NCBI GenBank assembly: GCA_007693765.1
Contig: RECZ01000122.1
Span: 1-53,359 of the forward strand
Direction of reading: 5' to 3'
DNA length: 53,359 nucleotides
Source of the DNA: Phycisphaerales bacterium
GTDB taxonomy: Bacteria; Planctomycetota; Phycisphaerae; Phycisphaerales; UBA1924
The notes below the pieces were generated by a model, which was not told where the DNA came from, did not search any database, and saw only the letters and a list, made by a program, of their open reading frames with translations. Position numbers and translations under genes: made by a program. Positions 16,342 through 25,088 of this stretch are shown here, piece after piece. The stretch's first letter is position 1. Each line of letters opens with the position of its first letter.

Positions 16342-18105
16342 ATGCGAGGATTGACGCACCGGTGGGTCGTCGCGCAGCAGCGCCCGCACACCCACCCGCC
16401 CGGCACGGATGCCCTCCCCACGCGCGTGCTCTGCGCCCGCGGCATCGTCGCGCCGGACGCCGCGACCGCGTTCTGCGAGCCGCGCCTCACCGATCTGCAC
16501 GACCCGTCGCTCCTGCCCGGCGTCGACCGGGCCGCGCAACGCCTCCTCGATGCGCTCAAGGCGGGCGAGCCCACGGTCCTCTACGGCGATTACGACGTCG
16601 ACGGCGTCGCGGCGTGCGCCATCCTCTTCCATGTGTGTCGCGCCCTTTCGCCCGAAGCGCCGGTCACAACCTACGTCCCCCACCGCCTTGATGAGGGATA
16701 CGGCGTCAACGGCGAGGCGCTGGAGCGCTTCGCCGCCGACGGGGTCCGACTCGTCGTCACGGTGGACTGCGGCGTGACGGCCGTGGCCCAGGCCGCGCTC
16801 GCCCGTCGGCTCGGCCTCGACCTCGTCATCAGCGACCACCACAACTTCGCCGGCGACCCCCCCGATCTGCCCGACGCCCACACGCTCGTCCACCCCCGCC
16901 TGCCGGGCGGCTCGTACCCGTTCGGCGAGTTGTGCGGCGCCGCGGTGGCGTTCAAGATCGCGTGGCGGCTGGCGACGCTGGCCAACGGCTCCGATCGCGT
17001 GCCCGACGCGATGCGCACCCTGCTGCTCGACATGCTCGCCCTGGCGGCGCTGGGCACGGTCGCGGACGTCGTGCCGCTTGTGGGCGAGAACCGGGTGATC
17101 GCTCGTTTCGGTCTGGCGCGGCTGCGATCCATCGAGAATGAGGGCATGCGGGCGCTGATCGAGGCCTCCGGACTGGCGAGCAACAATGTGAACGCGGAGG
17201 ACGTGGGCTTCAAGCTCGGGCCGCGCCTCAACGCCTGCGGCCGGATGGGCCACGCGCGCGAGGCGATCGAACTGCTGACGGTGGCGCGCGGCGCCCGCGC
17301 CCACGAGATCGCCGGCATGCTCACGCAGCAAAACGACAAACGACGCGCCGTGGAGCGCGCCATCGCCCTGCAGGCCGACGCGATGGCCGTCGAGGCGGGC
17401 ATGACCACCGACGAGCGCCGCGCCATCGTGCTCGCCCACGAGGACTGGCACCCCGGCGTGCTGGGCATCGTGTGCTCGCGCCTCGTCGAAAAGCGGCGCC
17501 GCCCAACCATCCTGCTGCAACGCACCGGGGGCCCGGGCGGCCGCTGCGTGGGCTCGGGGCGCAGCATCGACGGCGTGAGCCTGCACGCGGCGATCGCAGA
17601 GTGCGAGGACCTGCTGGAGAAGTACGGCGGGCACGATATGGCCGCGGGACTGGCGCTCCCCGAGTCGAACCTCGCCGAGTTCGTGGAGCGGGTGACGGAG
17701 GCGATCAATCGGCGCACGAGCGTGGAGGACCTCACCCCCCTGCTCCGCATCGACTGCGACGCGACGATGGACGAGCTCACGCCCGACGCCGTGCATTCAC
17801 TCGGACGCCTCGGGCCCTTCGGACGCGAGAACCCCACGCCGGTGATCCGGGTGCCCGGCGTGCGTCTCGAGGGATCGCCGCAGCCGCTGGGGCAGCAGGC
17901 GCGGCATCTCGCGCTCAAGGGTCGCTGCAACGGGCGCGTGATGCGGTTCGTGGCGTGGAACTGGGGTGATCGGCGCGAGGCGCTGCCCGCGGGATCGGTC
18001 GTCGACCTGGTGGTGGAGCCGAAGGTATCGGCGTGGTCGACGATGCGCACCGGGCAGCCCACCGTGGAGCCCGTGATCCGCGACGTGCGCGTGCTCGAAG
18101 GCTGA
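16342..18105 (+). CDS. recJ: Single-stranded-DNA-specific exonuclease RecJ
   Basis: 5'-3' exonuclease of the DHH superfamily acting in recombination and mismatch repair. The 587-residue product has motif I LYGDYDVDG, motif II TVDCGVTA, motif III ISDHHN, then GAAVAFKIAW and LGTVADVVPL. RLNACGRMGHA precedes the DHHA1 region with GSGRSIDGVSLHAAI and YGGHDMAAGLAL. A C-terminal OB-fold lies around residues 490-585. All metal-binding Asp and His motifs are intact. The frame extends to 15994, but the family sequence starts after the ATG at 16342. It is convergent with the pilus operon. Confidence 0.95.
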   Translation: MRGLTHRWVVAQQRPHTHPPGTDALPTRVLCARGIVAPDAATAFCEPRLTDLHDPSLLPGVDRAAQRLLDALKAGEPTVLYGDYDVDGVAACAILFHVCRALSPEAPVTTYVPHRLDEGYGVNGEALERFAADGVRLVVTVDCGVTAVAQAALARRLGLDLVISDHHNFAGDPPDLPDAHTLVHPRLPGGSYPFGELCGAAVAFKIAWRLATLANGSDRVPDAMRTLLLDMLALAALGTVADVVPLVGENRVIARFGLARLRSIENEGMRALIEASGLASNNVNAEDVGFKLGPRLNACGRMGHAREAIELLTVARGARAHEIAGMLTQQNDKRRAVERAIALQADAMAVEAGMTTDERRAIVLAHEDWHPGVLGIVCSRLVEKRRRPTILLQRTGGPGGRCVGSGRSIDGVSLHAAIAECEDLLEKYGGHDMAAGLALPESNLAEFVERVTEAINRRTSVEDLTPLLRIDCDATMDELTPDAVHSLGRLGPFGRENPTPVIRVPGVRLEGSPQPLGQQARHLALKGRCNGRVMRFVAWNWGDRREALPAGSVVDLVVEPKVSAWSTMRTGQPTVEPVIRDVRVLEG

Positions 18106-18107
18106 GG

Positions 18108-18130
18108 GACGGGCCGCCGCCGCCCGCGTC
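18108..18130. terminator. Weak hairpin between recJ and the GspF-like gene
   Basis: GGGC (18111-18114) can pair with GCCC (18122-18125), extended by GAC/GTC with a small bulge. It lies between the convergent ends of recJ and the pilus operon. There is no T-tract, and it may not act alone. Confidence 0.25.
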
Positions 18131-19346
18131 ACTGCATCGTGCTGCCGATGGAGAAGATGGGCAGCAGCAGCGCGATGGCCAGGCCGCCGATGAGGGCGCC
18201 CATCACGCTGACCATGATCGGCTCGATCAACTGCGTGCCGTGCTTGATAGCCTCGTCGAGGTCTTCCTCGGTCACCGCGGCGATGCGGTCGAGCGTCTCG
18301 GGGAGCTTGCCCGTGCGTTCGCCGGCCGCGATCATCTGGGCCACGGGGGGCGGGATGATGCTCGATTTGGTCACGACCTCGCCGATGGTGAGGCCGCCGG
18401 TCATGGAGTCGAGCATCTTGTCCCACAGCCGCGACCAGAGCACGTTCTCGGTGACGTTGCGCACGATGCGCACGGCCTCGATGAGCGGCACGCCCGCCGC
18501 GAGCAGCGTGGCGAGGGTGCGTGTGGCGCGGGTGAGGTAGTACTGCGTGAACATCGGTCCGATGATGGGGGCGTGCAGCTTGCACCAGTCGATGGTCCAA
18601 CGGCCGCGTTTCGTGGCCCGGAAGGCGAGGAAGCCGGCGACGGTGGCGGCGATCGCGGCGAGGATGATGGGCCAGTGGTTGATGAGCACGTTGCTGATCG
18701 CCATGACGATCTGCGTGGGCTTTGGGAGCGCAGCGCTGCGCGAGGAGTAGATGCGCGCAAACCTCGGCAGCACCCAGATCACGAGGAACACGGTCACCGC
18801 GAGGGCCATGGTGATCATCGCCAGCGGGTAGGTGAGGGCTCCCTTGATCTGCTTGGTGGTGCGCCGTTCCTTGCCGAGGTAGTCCGCCACGCGCTTGAGC
18901 ATCATGCCCATCGAGCCGGAGGCCTCCGAGGCGCGCATCAGGTTCACCATGATGCCGGGGAAGACCTTGGGGAAGGCCCCCAGCGCCGACGAGAAACTGG
19001 CGCCGGACTGCACGCTCTCCTGCACGGCCTCCATCACGCGGCGCAGGCTCCCCTTGCCGGCGTGCGCGGTGTACGCGTTGAGCGCCTCGATGAGGGGAAC
19101 GCCGGTCTCGAGCATCACCGAGACCTGTGAGCTGAACGCGATGACCTCCTCACGCTTGACGGTGCGCGCCGCCTGACGGATGCGCATGCTCTCGACATCC
19201 ACGGGCATGCCGCCCTCGTGGATCTCGATCACGGTGCACCGCTCCTGGCGGAGCTTGTGCAGCGCCTCGTCGCGGGTCATGGCTTCGAGCGAGCCCGAGC
19301 GTTGCGCCCCGTTGTCGTCCAGCACGCGGTAGGAGAAGGTGGGCAT
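18129..19346 (-). CDS. pilC: Type II secretion/type IV pilus platform protein GspF/PilC
   Basis: Inner-membrane platform protein that couples the cytoplasmic ATPase to pilin assembly. The 405-residue product has an N-terminal cytoplasmic part (MPTFSYRVLDDNGAQRSG) and two tandem GspF domains, about 80-200 and 280-400. Each ends in membrane segments (YPLAMITMALAVTVFLVIWVL; MVSVMGALIGGLAIALLLPI). Motifs FSSQVSVMLETGVPLIEAL and TLATLLAAGVPLIEAV are the paired signatures of the two repeats. It is the last gene of the 15-gene minus-strand block, three bases after gspE, and faces recJ. Confidence 0.93.
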   Translation of the reverse strand: MPTFSYRVLDDNGAQRSGSLEAMTRDEALHKLRQERCTVIEIHEGGMPVDVESMRIRQAARTVKREEVIAFSSQVSVMLETGVPLIEALNAYTAHAGKGSLRRVMEAVQESVQSGASFSSALGAFPKVFPGIMVNLMRASEASGSMGMMLKRVADYLGKERRTTKQIKGALTYPLAMITMALAVTVFLVIWVLPRFARIYSSRSAALPKPTQIVMAISNVLINHWPIILAAIAATVAGFLAFRATKRGRWTIDWCKLHAPIIGPMFTQYYLTRATRTLATLLAAGVPLIEAVRIVRNVTENVLWSRLWDKMLDSMTGGLTIGEVVTKSSIIPPPVAQMIAAGERTGKLPETLDRIAAVTEEDLDEAIKHGTQLIEPIMVSVMGALIGGLAIALLLPIFSIGSTMQ

Positions 19347-19349
19347 CGG

Positions 19350-21128
19350 TCACTCCTTGGGCGACGGCGCGGGGGCGTCGGTCGAGAGGGAGATGCTCGC
19401 GAGGGCGTCCACCGAGAGCACCCGGATCACCTCCTCGACGGTCGTCTGCCCCGAGACGACCTTGGCCATGCCGTCGTCGCGCAGGGTGTGGTAGCCCTTG
19501 CTGATCGCCACGGCCCGGAGCCGCTGCAGGCTGGCGTCGGTGGCGATGACCTCCAGCACTTCCTCATCGGGAATGAACAGCTCGAACACGCCCACGCGGC
19601 CGCTGTACCCGCGGCCGCGGCAGCGTGAGCAGCCGACGCCGCGGTGCAGCTCCGTGCAGTTGCTCGCCATTGCCTTCATCGAGGCGCGTTCGGCGGCGTC
19701 GGGCGTGTAGGACTCCCTGCAGTGCGGGCATATCTTGCGGGCCAGCCGCTGAGCGAGCGCCGCGCGGAGGATGGCCGCGACGAGGTAGGGCTCGATGCCC
19801 ATGTTGACGAGACGGGTGGCGGCGCTGAGCGAGTCGTTGGTGTGCAGCGTGCTGAAGACGAGGTGGCCGGTGAGCGCGGCTTGCGTGGCGATCAGCGCGG
19901 TCTCGGCGTCGCGGATCTCGCCGACCATCAGGATGTCCGGGTCCTGACGCAGCAGGGCGCGGAGGGCGCCGGCGAAGGTGAACCCGGCCTTCTCGTTGAC
20001 CTGGAACTGGTTCACGCCGGGGATGTTCGCCTCGACGGGGTTTTCGACGGTGGAGATGTTCAGCTCGTCGCTGGAAAGCTCGCACAGCACGCTGTACAGC
20101 GTGGTCGACTTGCCCGAGCCCGTCGGCCCGGTGACGAGCACCACCCCGTTGGCGCTGGCGCACGCCCGCCGCCAGTCCGTGAGCATGTCCTGCCCCATAC
20201 CGAGCTTCTCGAGCGCCACGATGGCGTTTCGGTTGTCGATGATGCGGATGACGACCTTCTCGCCGAACTTGCCGGGCATCGTCGCGATGCGCATGTCGAT
20301 CGGCCGGCCGTCGATCATGATGTGGATGTCGCCGTCCTGCGGCAGGCGCCGCTCGGAGATGTCCATCCCCGACATGATCTTGATGCGCGAGATCACCGCC
20401 GGGTGCATCTGGTGCGGCGGGGTGAGCTTCGTGACGAGGCGCCCGTCGACGCGGTACCGCACGCGGCAGGCGTGGTCGTCACGCTCGATATGGATGTCCG
20501 ACGCCTTTTCCTGCACCGCGTGGTACAGGATGTAGTTCACCAGCTTGATGACCGGCGACTGCCCGGCGACCTCCTCGAGGTTCTTGATGTCCGTCGCCTG
20601 ACGCTCGACGACGGAGAACGCGCTGGAGTCCACGTCGTCGTAGATCTCGTCGATCACGAAGACGTTGGCGCTGGGCAGGTGGGCCTGCAGCGTCGTGAGA
20701 ATGTCGCGCTGCGTCGCGGCGACGATCTGGGCACGGTAGCCGCACACCCGCTCGATCTCGTCGACGAGGAAGAGGTTCGCCGGCTCGCTCACCGCGACGG
20801 TCATCACCTCGTCGACGAGGAAGAGCGGCAACACGTGGTGTGCTTCGATGAAGTCGCGCGGCAGCTTGTCGGTGACGCGCGGGTCGGCGATGCGCGGGTT
20901 GAGCTTGGCGTACGGCACGCCGTACGCGTGGGCCAGCGCCTCCACGACCTGTTCCTCGGTGACGAAGTGCAGATCGACGAGGATTTCACCCAGGAGCTTC
21001 TTGCGACCGGTGCGGCGTTGCTCGTCGAGGGCGTCGTCGAGCTGCGTCCGCGTGATGAGGCCGCGCTCGATGAGCAGCTCGCCGAGTTGGATCTTGGCGC
21101 CCACGTTGGCGAGCGTCGGATCGCTCAT
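19350..21128 (-). CDS. pilB: GspE/PilB-type assembly ATPase
   Basis: Hexameric ATPase powering pilus or pseudopilus assembly. The 592-residue product has an N-terminal MshEN-like region (LGELLIERGLITRTQLDDAL) and an N2 region near 150-260. The ATPase has Walker A GPTGSGKSTT at about 334-343, Asp box, Walker B (ILMVGEIRDAETA) and the His box (STLHTNDS). A tetracysteine zinc site is formed by CPHC and CSRC around residues 465-505, as in assembly rather than retraction ATPases. Its ATG overlaps the STAS gene stop, so its translation is linked to the signalling cassette before it. Confidence 0.95.
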   Translation of the reverse strand: MSDPTLANVGAKIQLGELLIERGLITRTQLDDALDEQRRTGRKKLLGEILVDLHFVTEEQVVEALAHAYGVPYAKLNPRIADPRVTDKLPRDFIEAHHVLPLFLVDEVMTVAVSEPANLFLVDEIERVCGYRAQIVAATQRDILTTLQAHLPSANVFVIDEIYDDVDSSAFSVVERQATDIKNLEEVAGQSPVIKLVNYILYHAVQEKASDIHIERDDHACRVRYRVDGRLVTKLTPPHQMHPAVISRIKIMSGMDISERRLPQDGDIHIMIDGRPIDMRIATMPGKFGEKVVIRIIDNRNAIVALEKLGMGQDMLTDWRRACASANGVVLVTGPTGSGKSTTLYSVLCELSSDELNISTVENPVEANIPGVNQFQVNEKAGFTFAGALRALLRQDPDILMVGEIRDAETALIATQAALTGHLVFSTLHTNDSLSAATRLVNMGIEPYLVAAILRAALAQRLARKICPHCRESYTPDAAERASMKAMASNCTELHRGVGCSRCRGRGYSGRVGVFELFIPDEEVLEVIATDASLQRLRAVAISKGYHTLRDDGMAKVVSGQTTVEEVIRVLSVDALASISLSTDAPAPSPKE

Positions 21129-21460
21129 CGCAGGCTCCTCACCGCGTTTTCGAGCGTGTCGTGCGACTGGAACGAGCGGTCGAGGCGGGTGATCTCGAGG
21201 ATCTTGGCGACGTTGTCATCGAGGCGCACGAGCCGGAGCTGACCGTGCCGCTCCGCCACACGGTCGCGGGCGCGCAGCCAGCACTCCAGGCCCTCGGAGT
21301 CGATGAACTCCAGGTGCTCGCAGTCGAGGACGATGTCCTTGGCGCCGGCCGCCATGCGCTCGCTCACGAGACGCGTGAACCGCTCCGTGTCCTCGTGCGT
21401 GAACTCCGCCGAGAGCGTGAGCACGCTGACGTGCCCGTGATCCTGAAAGGAGATCTTCAC
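21125..21460 (-). CDS. STAS-domain protein (anti-sigma-factor antagonist type)
   Basis: A 111-residue single STAS domain (VLTLSAEFTHEDTERFTRL, KDIVLDCEHLEFIDSEGLECW). Proteins of this type bind anti-sigma or partner-switch kinases and are switched by phosphorylation of a Ser after the conserved Asp. Here the segment reads Asp54-Ser55-Glu56-Gly57. The second Ser of the canonical D-S-S-G is replaced by Glu. The start is GTG at 21460, overlapping the HD-GYP stop as GTGA. No kinase or phosphatase of the RsbW/RsbU type is adjacent. Its position just before the assembly ATPase suggests a role in the pilus operon's control, which is inference. Confidence 0.85.
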   Translation of the reverse strand: MKISFQDHGHVSVLTLSAEFTHEDTERFTRLVSERMAAGAKDIVLDCEHLEFIDSEGLECWLRARDRVAERHGQLRLVRLDDNVAKILEITRLDRSFQSHDTLENAVRSLR

Positions 21461-23115
21461 GCCGCGGCCCCCTCGCCGGGCTCTCGCGTGGTGTAGTCGC
21501 GGGTCTCCAGCGTCATGTGCTTGCGGACCATTCGGTCGTAGGCGGAGAAGTCCAGCTCGACGAACAGCGACGCCAGCGCGGGATCGAACTGCGAGCCGGC
21601 GCAGTTGCGGATCTCGGCGAGCACGCGGTCGCGCGGCATCGCCGGCCGATAGGTTCGTGTGGAGCTCATGGCGTCGAACGAATCGGCGATCGCCATGACC
21701 CGGGCGACCATGGGGATGTCCTCCCCGCGCAGGCCGTGCGGGTAGCCGCCGCCGTCCCACCGCTCGTGGTGATAGAGCACGCCGGGCAGCACGTCGCTGA
21801 GCTGGGGGATGTCGCGGAGGATGCGGTGCCCGATCTCGGGGTGGCGCTTGATCCACTCGAACTCGTCGTCTGTGAGCCGGCCGGGCTTCCGCAGCACGCT
21901 CTCGGGCACGCCGATTTTGCCGACATCGTGCACCAGCCCGGCGATGTGGTAGCGCTCGAGCGTCTCGTCGGACATCCCGGCCCGCCGCGCGAGCTGCTTC
22001 GTGAGGTGCGCGACGCGCTCGGAGTGACCGCGGGTGTACCGGTCCTTGGCGTCGATGGAGGCCGTCAGCGCCTTGAGCGTGCCGAGGAACATCGACTGCT
22101 GGTCTTCATACAGCGTTGAGTTATCGAGCAGGATGCTCATGTACCCCGCCGCGGCCGCGACCAGCTTGATGTCCACGCTCGAGACGTCCGGGTCGTCGCC
22201 CTGCTTGTCCGCGACGAGGATCACGCCCAGCAGGCGGGCGTCGCGCGAGACGGGCAGCGCCAGGGCGTTGGCCACCACGCTGCGCCGGACAGGGTCGCCG
22301 TTGCGGGGCAACTCAAGCACGGCGGTGTTCTCTGTGTCGATCGTGCCGAGCACGTTCCTGGCGCTGCGCTGCAGCCATGCCGACTCGGAGTCCTCCGCCC
22401 CGACCTGCAGGAATCGCCCCGCGATCGAGCCCGCGGCGGCTCGGTCGTCGACGAACGCGGCCGCGATGATCCGGAACGACAGCGTGGCGTGCAGCTCCTC
22501 GAGCACCAGGCGGACGTAGTTCTCCGGCTGCACAAGCTCGTTCATGGACCGCCCGAGCTTGTAGAGGAGGTTGATCTCCTCGTACGACTCGGTGAGCTGC
22601 TTGCTGAAGCCCTCGACGGCGAGGTTCTGGCTGCTGATCTTCTCCTGATCCTCGTAGAGCCAGCGCAGCAGCGCGGGCATCGCGTCGACGCACTCGCGCG
22701 TGTGGCGGGCGATCGGGGTCAGCGCGGCCAGCGCTTCATCGACCTCGACGGACGCGTCGCGGCACAGGGCGGCGAACGAGTCTCCTCGGAGCGCATCGGC
22801 CATGATCTGGAAGGCCAGGAGGTAGCCGGAGCGCCGCCGGCGGTGCGAGATGGGGTGCGCGGACACCCAGACGCCGGGCACAACCTCCGCGGGCGCGGGC
22901 TCGGTCTGCGTCGCCCACCGCGCGGCGATGTCGGCGAGAGCGCCGCTGATGGCGGGGGCCGTGATCCAGCGCACGCGGGTATCGTCATCGAGCGGCGGGT
23001 CGATCACCATGCCGCAGCCGTCGACGACCGCGGTCATCGCTCCCAGCGCTGCGCACCGCTCGCGCACGACGTGGAGCGCGCCGGTGTCGAACAGGTTCTC
23101 GGCGGCGCCACTCAT
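21457..23115 (-). CDS. GAF-HD-GYP cyclic-di-GMP phosphodiesterase
   Basis: A 552-residue cytoplasmic protein. Residues 1-190 are not assigned and include a helical linker near 140-190. A GAF-like domain spans about 195-335, followed by an HD-GYP domain at about 345-520. Key residues are present: GHSERVAHL, the HD pair in GLVHDVGKIG, RHPEIGHRIL, YHHERWDGGGYP with the GYP triplet, and IADSFDAMSS. Such proteins hydrolyse cyclic-di-GMP, which often controls pilus or biofilm functions. It overlaps both neighbours by 4 bases, namely the response regulator upstream and the STAS gene downstream. Confidence 0.92.
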   Translation of the reverse strand: MSGAAENLFDTGALHVVRERCAALGAMTAVVDGCGMVIDPPLDDDTRVRWITAPAISGALADIAARWATQTEPAPAEVVPGVWVSAHPISHRRRRSGYLLAFQIMADALRGDSFAALCRDASVEVDEALAALTPIARHTRECVDAMPALLRWLYEDQEKISSQNLAVEGFSKQLTESYEEINLLYKLGRSMNELVQPENYVRLVLEELHATLSFRIIAAAFVDDRAAAGSIAGRFLQVGAEDSESAWLQRSARNVLGTIDTENTAVLELPRNGDPVRRSVVANALALPVSRDARLLGVILVADKQGDDPDVSSVDIKLVAAAAGYMSILLDNSTLYEDQQSMFLGTLKALTASIDAKDRYTRGHSERVAHLTKQLARRAGMSDETLERYHIAGLVHDVGKIGVPESVLRKPGRLTDDEFEWIKRHPEIGHRILRDIPQLSDVLPGVLYHHERWDGGGYPHGLRGEDIPMVARVMAIADSFDAMSSTRTYRPAMPRDRVLAEIRNCAGSQFDPALASLFVELDFSAYDRMVRKHMTLETRDYTTREPGEGAAA

Positions 23116-23516
23116 GCGGCGATGCCCCCTGTGCTTTCATCGAGATTGACGCCAAGCATCGCCGCGGCCTTGCTGAGCACTTCACGGGGACTGAACGGCT
23201 TGCCAAGCACCTCGCGGATATTGGTCTTGGAAAGGTCGTCGGAGGAGAGCGCGTGACCGCGGGCTGTGAGCAGGATCGCGGGGATCTTCTCCGTCGCGGT
23301 GTTGCGCTTGAGCTGCTCGCAGAGCTCCAGGCCGGTCATGTAGGGCATCTGGAGATCCGTGATCACGATGTCGGGCAGTTCGGCGCAGGCGATCTCGTAC
23401 GCCTCCTCGCCATCGGAGGCGGTGAACACCTCGAACCCGGCGTTGCGCAGCTTGAGCGCCACCACATGCGTGATGTGGGCCTCGTCATCGACTACCAACG
23501 CTTTGCTGACGTGCAT
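23112..23516 (-). CDS. Single-domain response regulator (receiver only)
   Basis: A 134-residue CheY-like receiver without output domain. The acidic pair is in LVVDDEAH, the phospho-acceptor Asp in DIVITDLQMPYMTG, the conserved Thr in ILLTARG, and Lys in VLGKPFSP. AGGAG lies about 9 bases upstream of the ATG at 23516, which decides this start over one 8 codons earlier. It lies 20 bases after the sensor kinase gene and overlaps the HD-GYP gene by 4 bases. It is therefore the likely relay between the two. Confidence 0.92.
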   Translation of the reverse strand: MHVSKALVVDDEAHITHVVALKLRNAGFEVFTASDGEEAYEIACAELPDIVITDLQMPYMTGLELCEQLKRNTATEKIPAILLTARGHALSSDDLSKTNIREVLGKPFSPREVLSKAAAMLGVNLDESTGGIAA

Positions 23517-23536
23517 CTCTCGATCTCCTGGGGCGG

Positions 23537-25048
23537 TCACGCCGCGGCCCGGCCTTCGTGCACGAACGGGATCGTGAACCAGAAACGGCTGCCCATGCCC
23601 ACCTTGCTGGACACGCCGACCTGGCCCATATGAACAGTTTCGACGATGTGCTTGACGAGGTTGAGCCCGAGACCTGTGCCCTTTGCCACCCGCTTGTAGT
23701 TATCGATCCTGTAGAACTTGTCGAAGATGCGTCCGAGATCGTCGGGCGGGATGCCGAGCCCGGTGTCGGATACGGCGATCATGACCGAGCGCGTGGCGTC
23801 GTCGTTCTCGATGCTCACCGTCACCCTGCCGTTCTCGGGCGTGTACTTCACCGCGTTGCTCACGAGGTTCAGCACCACCTGATGGATCATGTCCCGGTCC
23901 GCCTGGGCCGTGTAGACCAGCGGGCCGGCCTTGGTGATGAGCGAGATGTTCTTCAGCTTCGCCTGCGGCTGCATCACCTCGATGGCCTCGCGGGCAACCT
24001 GCACGAAATCCACTTCTGAACGCTCGACCTGGACGATGCCGGCCTCGATGCGGCTGATGTTGAGCATGTTGTCGATGAGCCGACCGAGACGGTCGGCCTC
24101 GTTCTTGATGATCTGATAGAACTCGCTGCGGCTCGCCTCGTCCTTGGCCTCGCCGTCGACGAGCATCTCGACATAAGCGTTGATCGAGCTCAGGGGCGTG
24201 CGCAGTTCGTGCGAGACCTGCGAGACGAAGTCCGACTTCATCTGGCTGATCTCCTTCTCGCGGGTCACGTCGCGCAGGATCGTCACCAGCCCGCCCGACG
24301 ATTCGCCCGACGCGGCGCCTCCGGAAGAGCCGGGCGCGCCCACCGCACCACAGGCGAGTGAGGCGATGGTCACGTCGTAGTGCGCCGGGCGTCGGATGAC
24401 GCCGCCTTCGCCGGACTGCGCGGACATCACGTACTCGACGTGCCGCCGGTCCGAGGGCGTGGCGGACTCCCGCGCCTGGCGGATGAGATTCGAGAGTGCT
24501 TCGTCGTGCAGAATCTCGTCGATTGGTGTGTGGACGCAGCGGTCGAGGTCGAACCCGAAGAGCCGGGCCGCGGGCTCGTTGGCCATGATGAGCTCATCGA
24601 ACGGGTCCGTCACCAGCACCGCGTCACGGAGGCCGTTGAGGATCGTCGCGATCTGCTCGCGCTCCGTCTCGCTGATGCGGTGGCGGATCTCCATCTCACG
24701 GAGGCGCGACACCGCGCGGTCGGTCTCCTGCGCCATGCTCTGCCGCGACTCGACCACGGCGCCCACGAGCGGGCGCAGCCAGTGCGGCGTCCCGCCCACG
24801 CTCAGCGCATCGGCCAACTCCTTGTCCAGAAGCGACCGGCGCAGGGCGCCCAACCGCCGATCCACGGCGTAGCCCAGCAGCAGCGTCGCGGCCGCGACGA
24901 GCGCCGCGCTTACCACCGAACCGAGCGCGACGCTCATCGCCGAAGTGCCCTCGACGCCGGTCACCCGCAGCGCCAGGTAGGCGGCGGCCCCGCCCCCGAC
25001 AAGCCCGGCGGCGGTGGCGATGCACGCTAGTGTCCGTCCGATTTTCAC
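23537..25048 (-). CDS. Membrane-bound sensor histidine kinase with PAS domain
   Basis: A 503-residue kinase. Two N-terminal membrane segments (about 8-28 and 38-62) enclose a very short periplasmic loop, so periplasmic ligand sensing is unlikely. A PAS domain lies at about 130-270 (DAVLVTDPFDELIMANEPAARLFGF, ending ILRDVTREKEIS). HisKA follows with VSQVSHELRTPLSSI. The HATPase shows VLNLVSNAVKYT, VSDTGLGIPP, IFDKFYRID and GTGLGLNLV. The arrangement resembles PhoR/ResE-type kinases. It precedes the receiver gene in the same operon and is the probable phosphodonor. Confidence 0.93.
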   Translation of the reverse strand: MKIGRTLACIATAAGLVGGGAAAYLALRVTGVEGTSAMSVALGSVVSAALVAAATLLLGYAVDRRLGALRRSLLDKELADALSVGGTPHWLRPLVGAVVESRQSMAQETDRAVSRLREMEIRHRISETEREQIATILNGLRDAVLVTDPFDELIMANEPAARLFGFDLDRCVHTPIDEILHDEALSNLIRQARESATPSDRRHVEYVMSAQSGEGGVIRRPAHYDVTIASLACGAVGAPGSSGGAASGESSGGLVTILRDVTREKEISQMKSDFVSQVSHELRTPLSSINAYVEMLVDGEAKDEASRSEFYQIIKNEADRLGRLIDNMLNISRIEAGIVQVERSEVDFVQVAREAIEVMQPQAKLKNISLITKAGPLVYTAQADRDMIHQVVLNLVSNAVKYTPENGRVTVSIENDDATRSVMIAVSDTGLGIPPDDLGRIFDKFYRIDNYKRVAKGTGLGLNLVKHIVETVHMGQVGVSSKVGMGSRFWFTIPFVHEGRAAA

Positions 25049-25088
25049 TCGTGGGGCTCCAGCATGTGTTCGTTCAGAGGACGGATGT

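Noticed and set aside
16171-17796. Long antisense frame opposite recJ
   Set aside because: Shadow frame of a well-supported gene; no recognisable domain.
19644-21242. Long antisense frame opposite the GspE-like gene
   Set aside because: Shadow of a well-supported ATPase gene.
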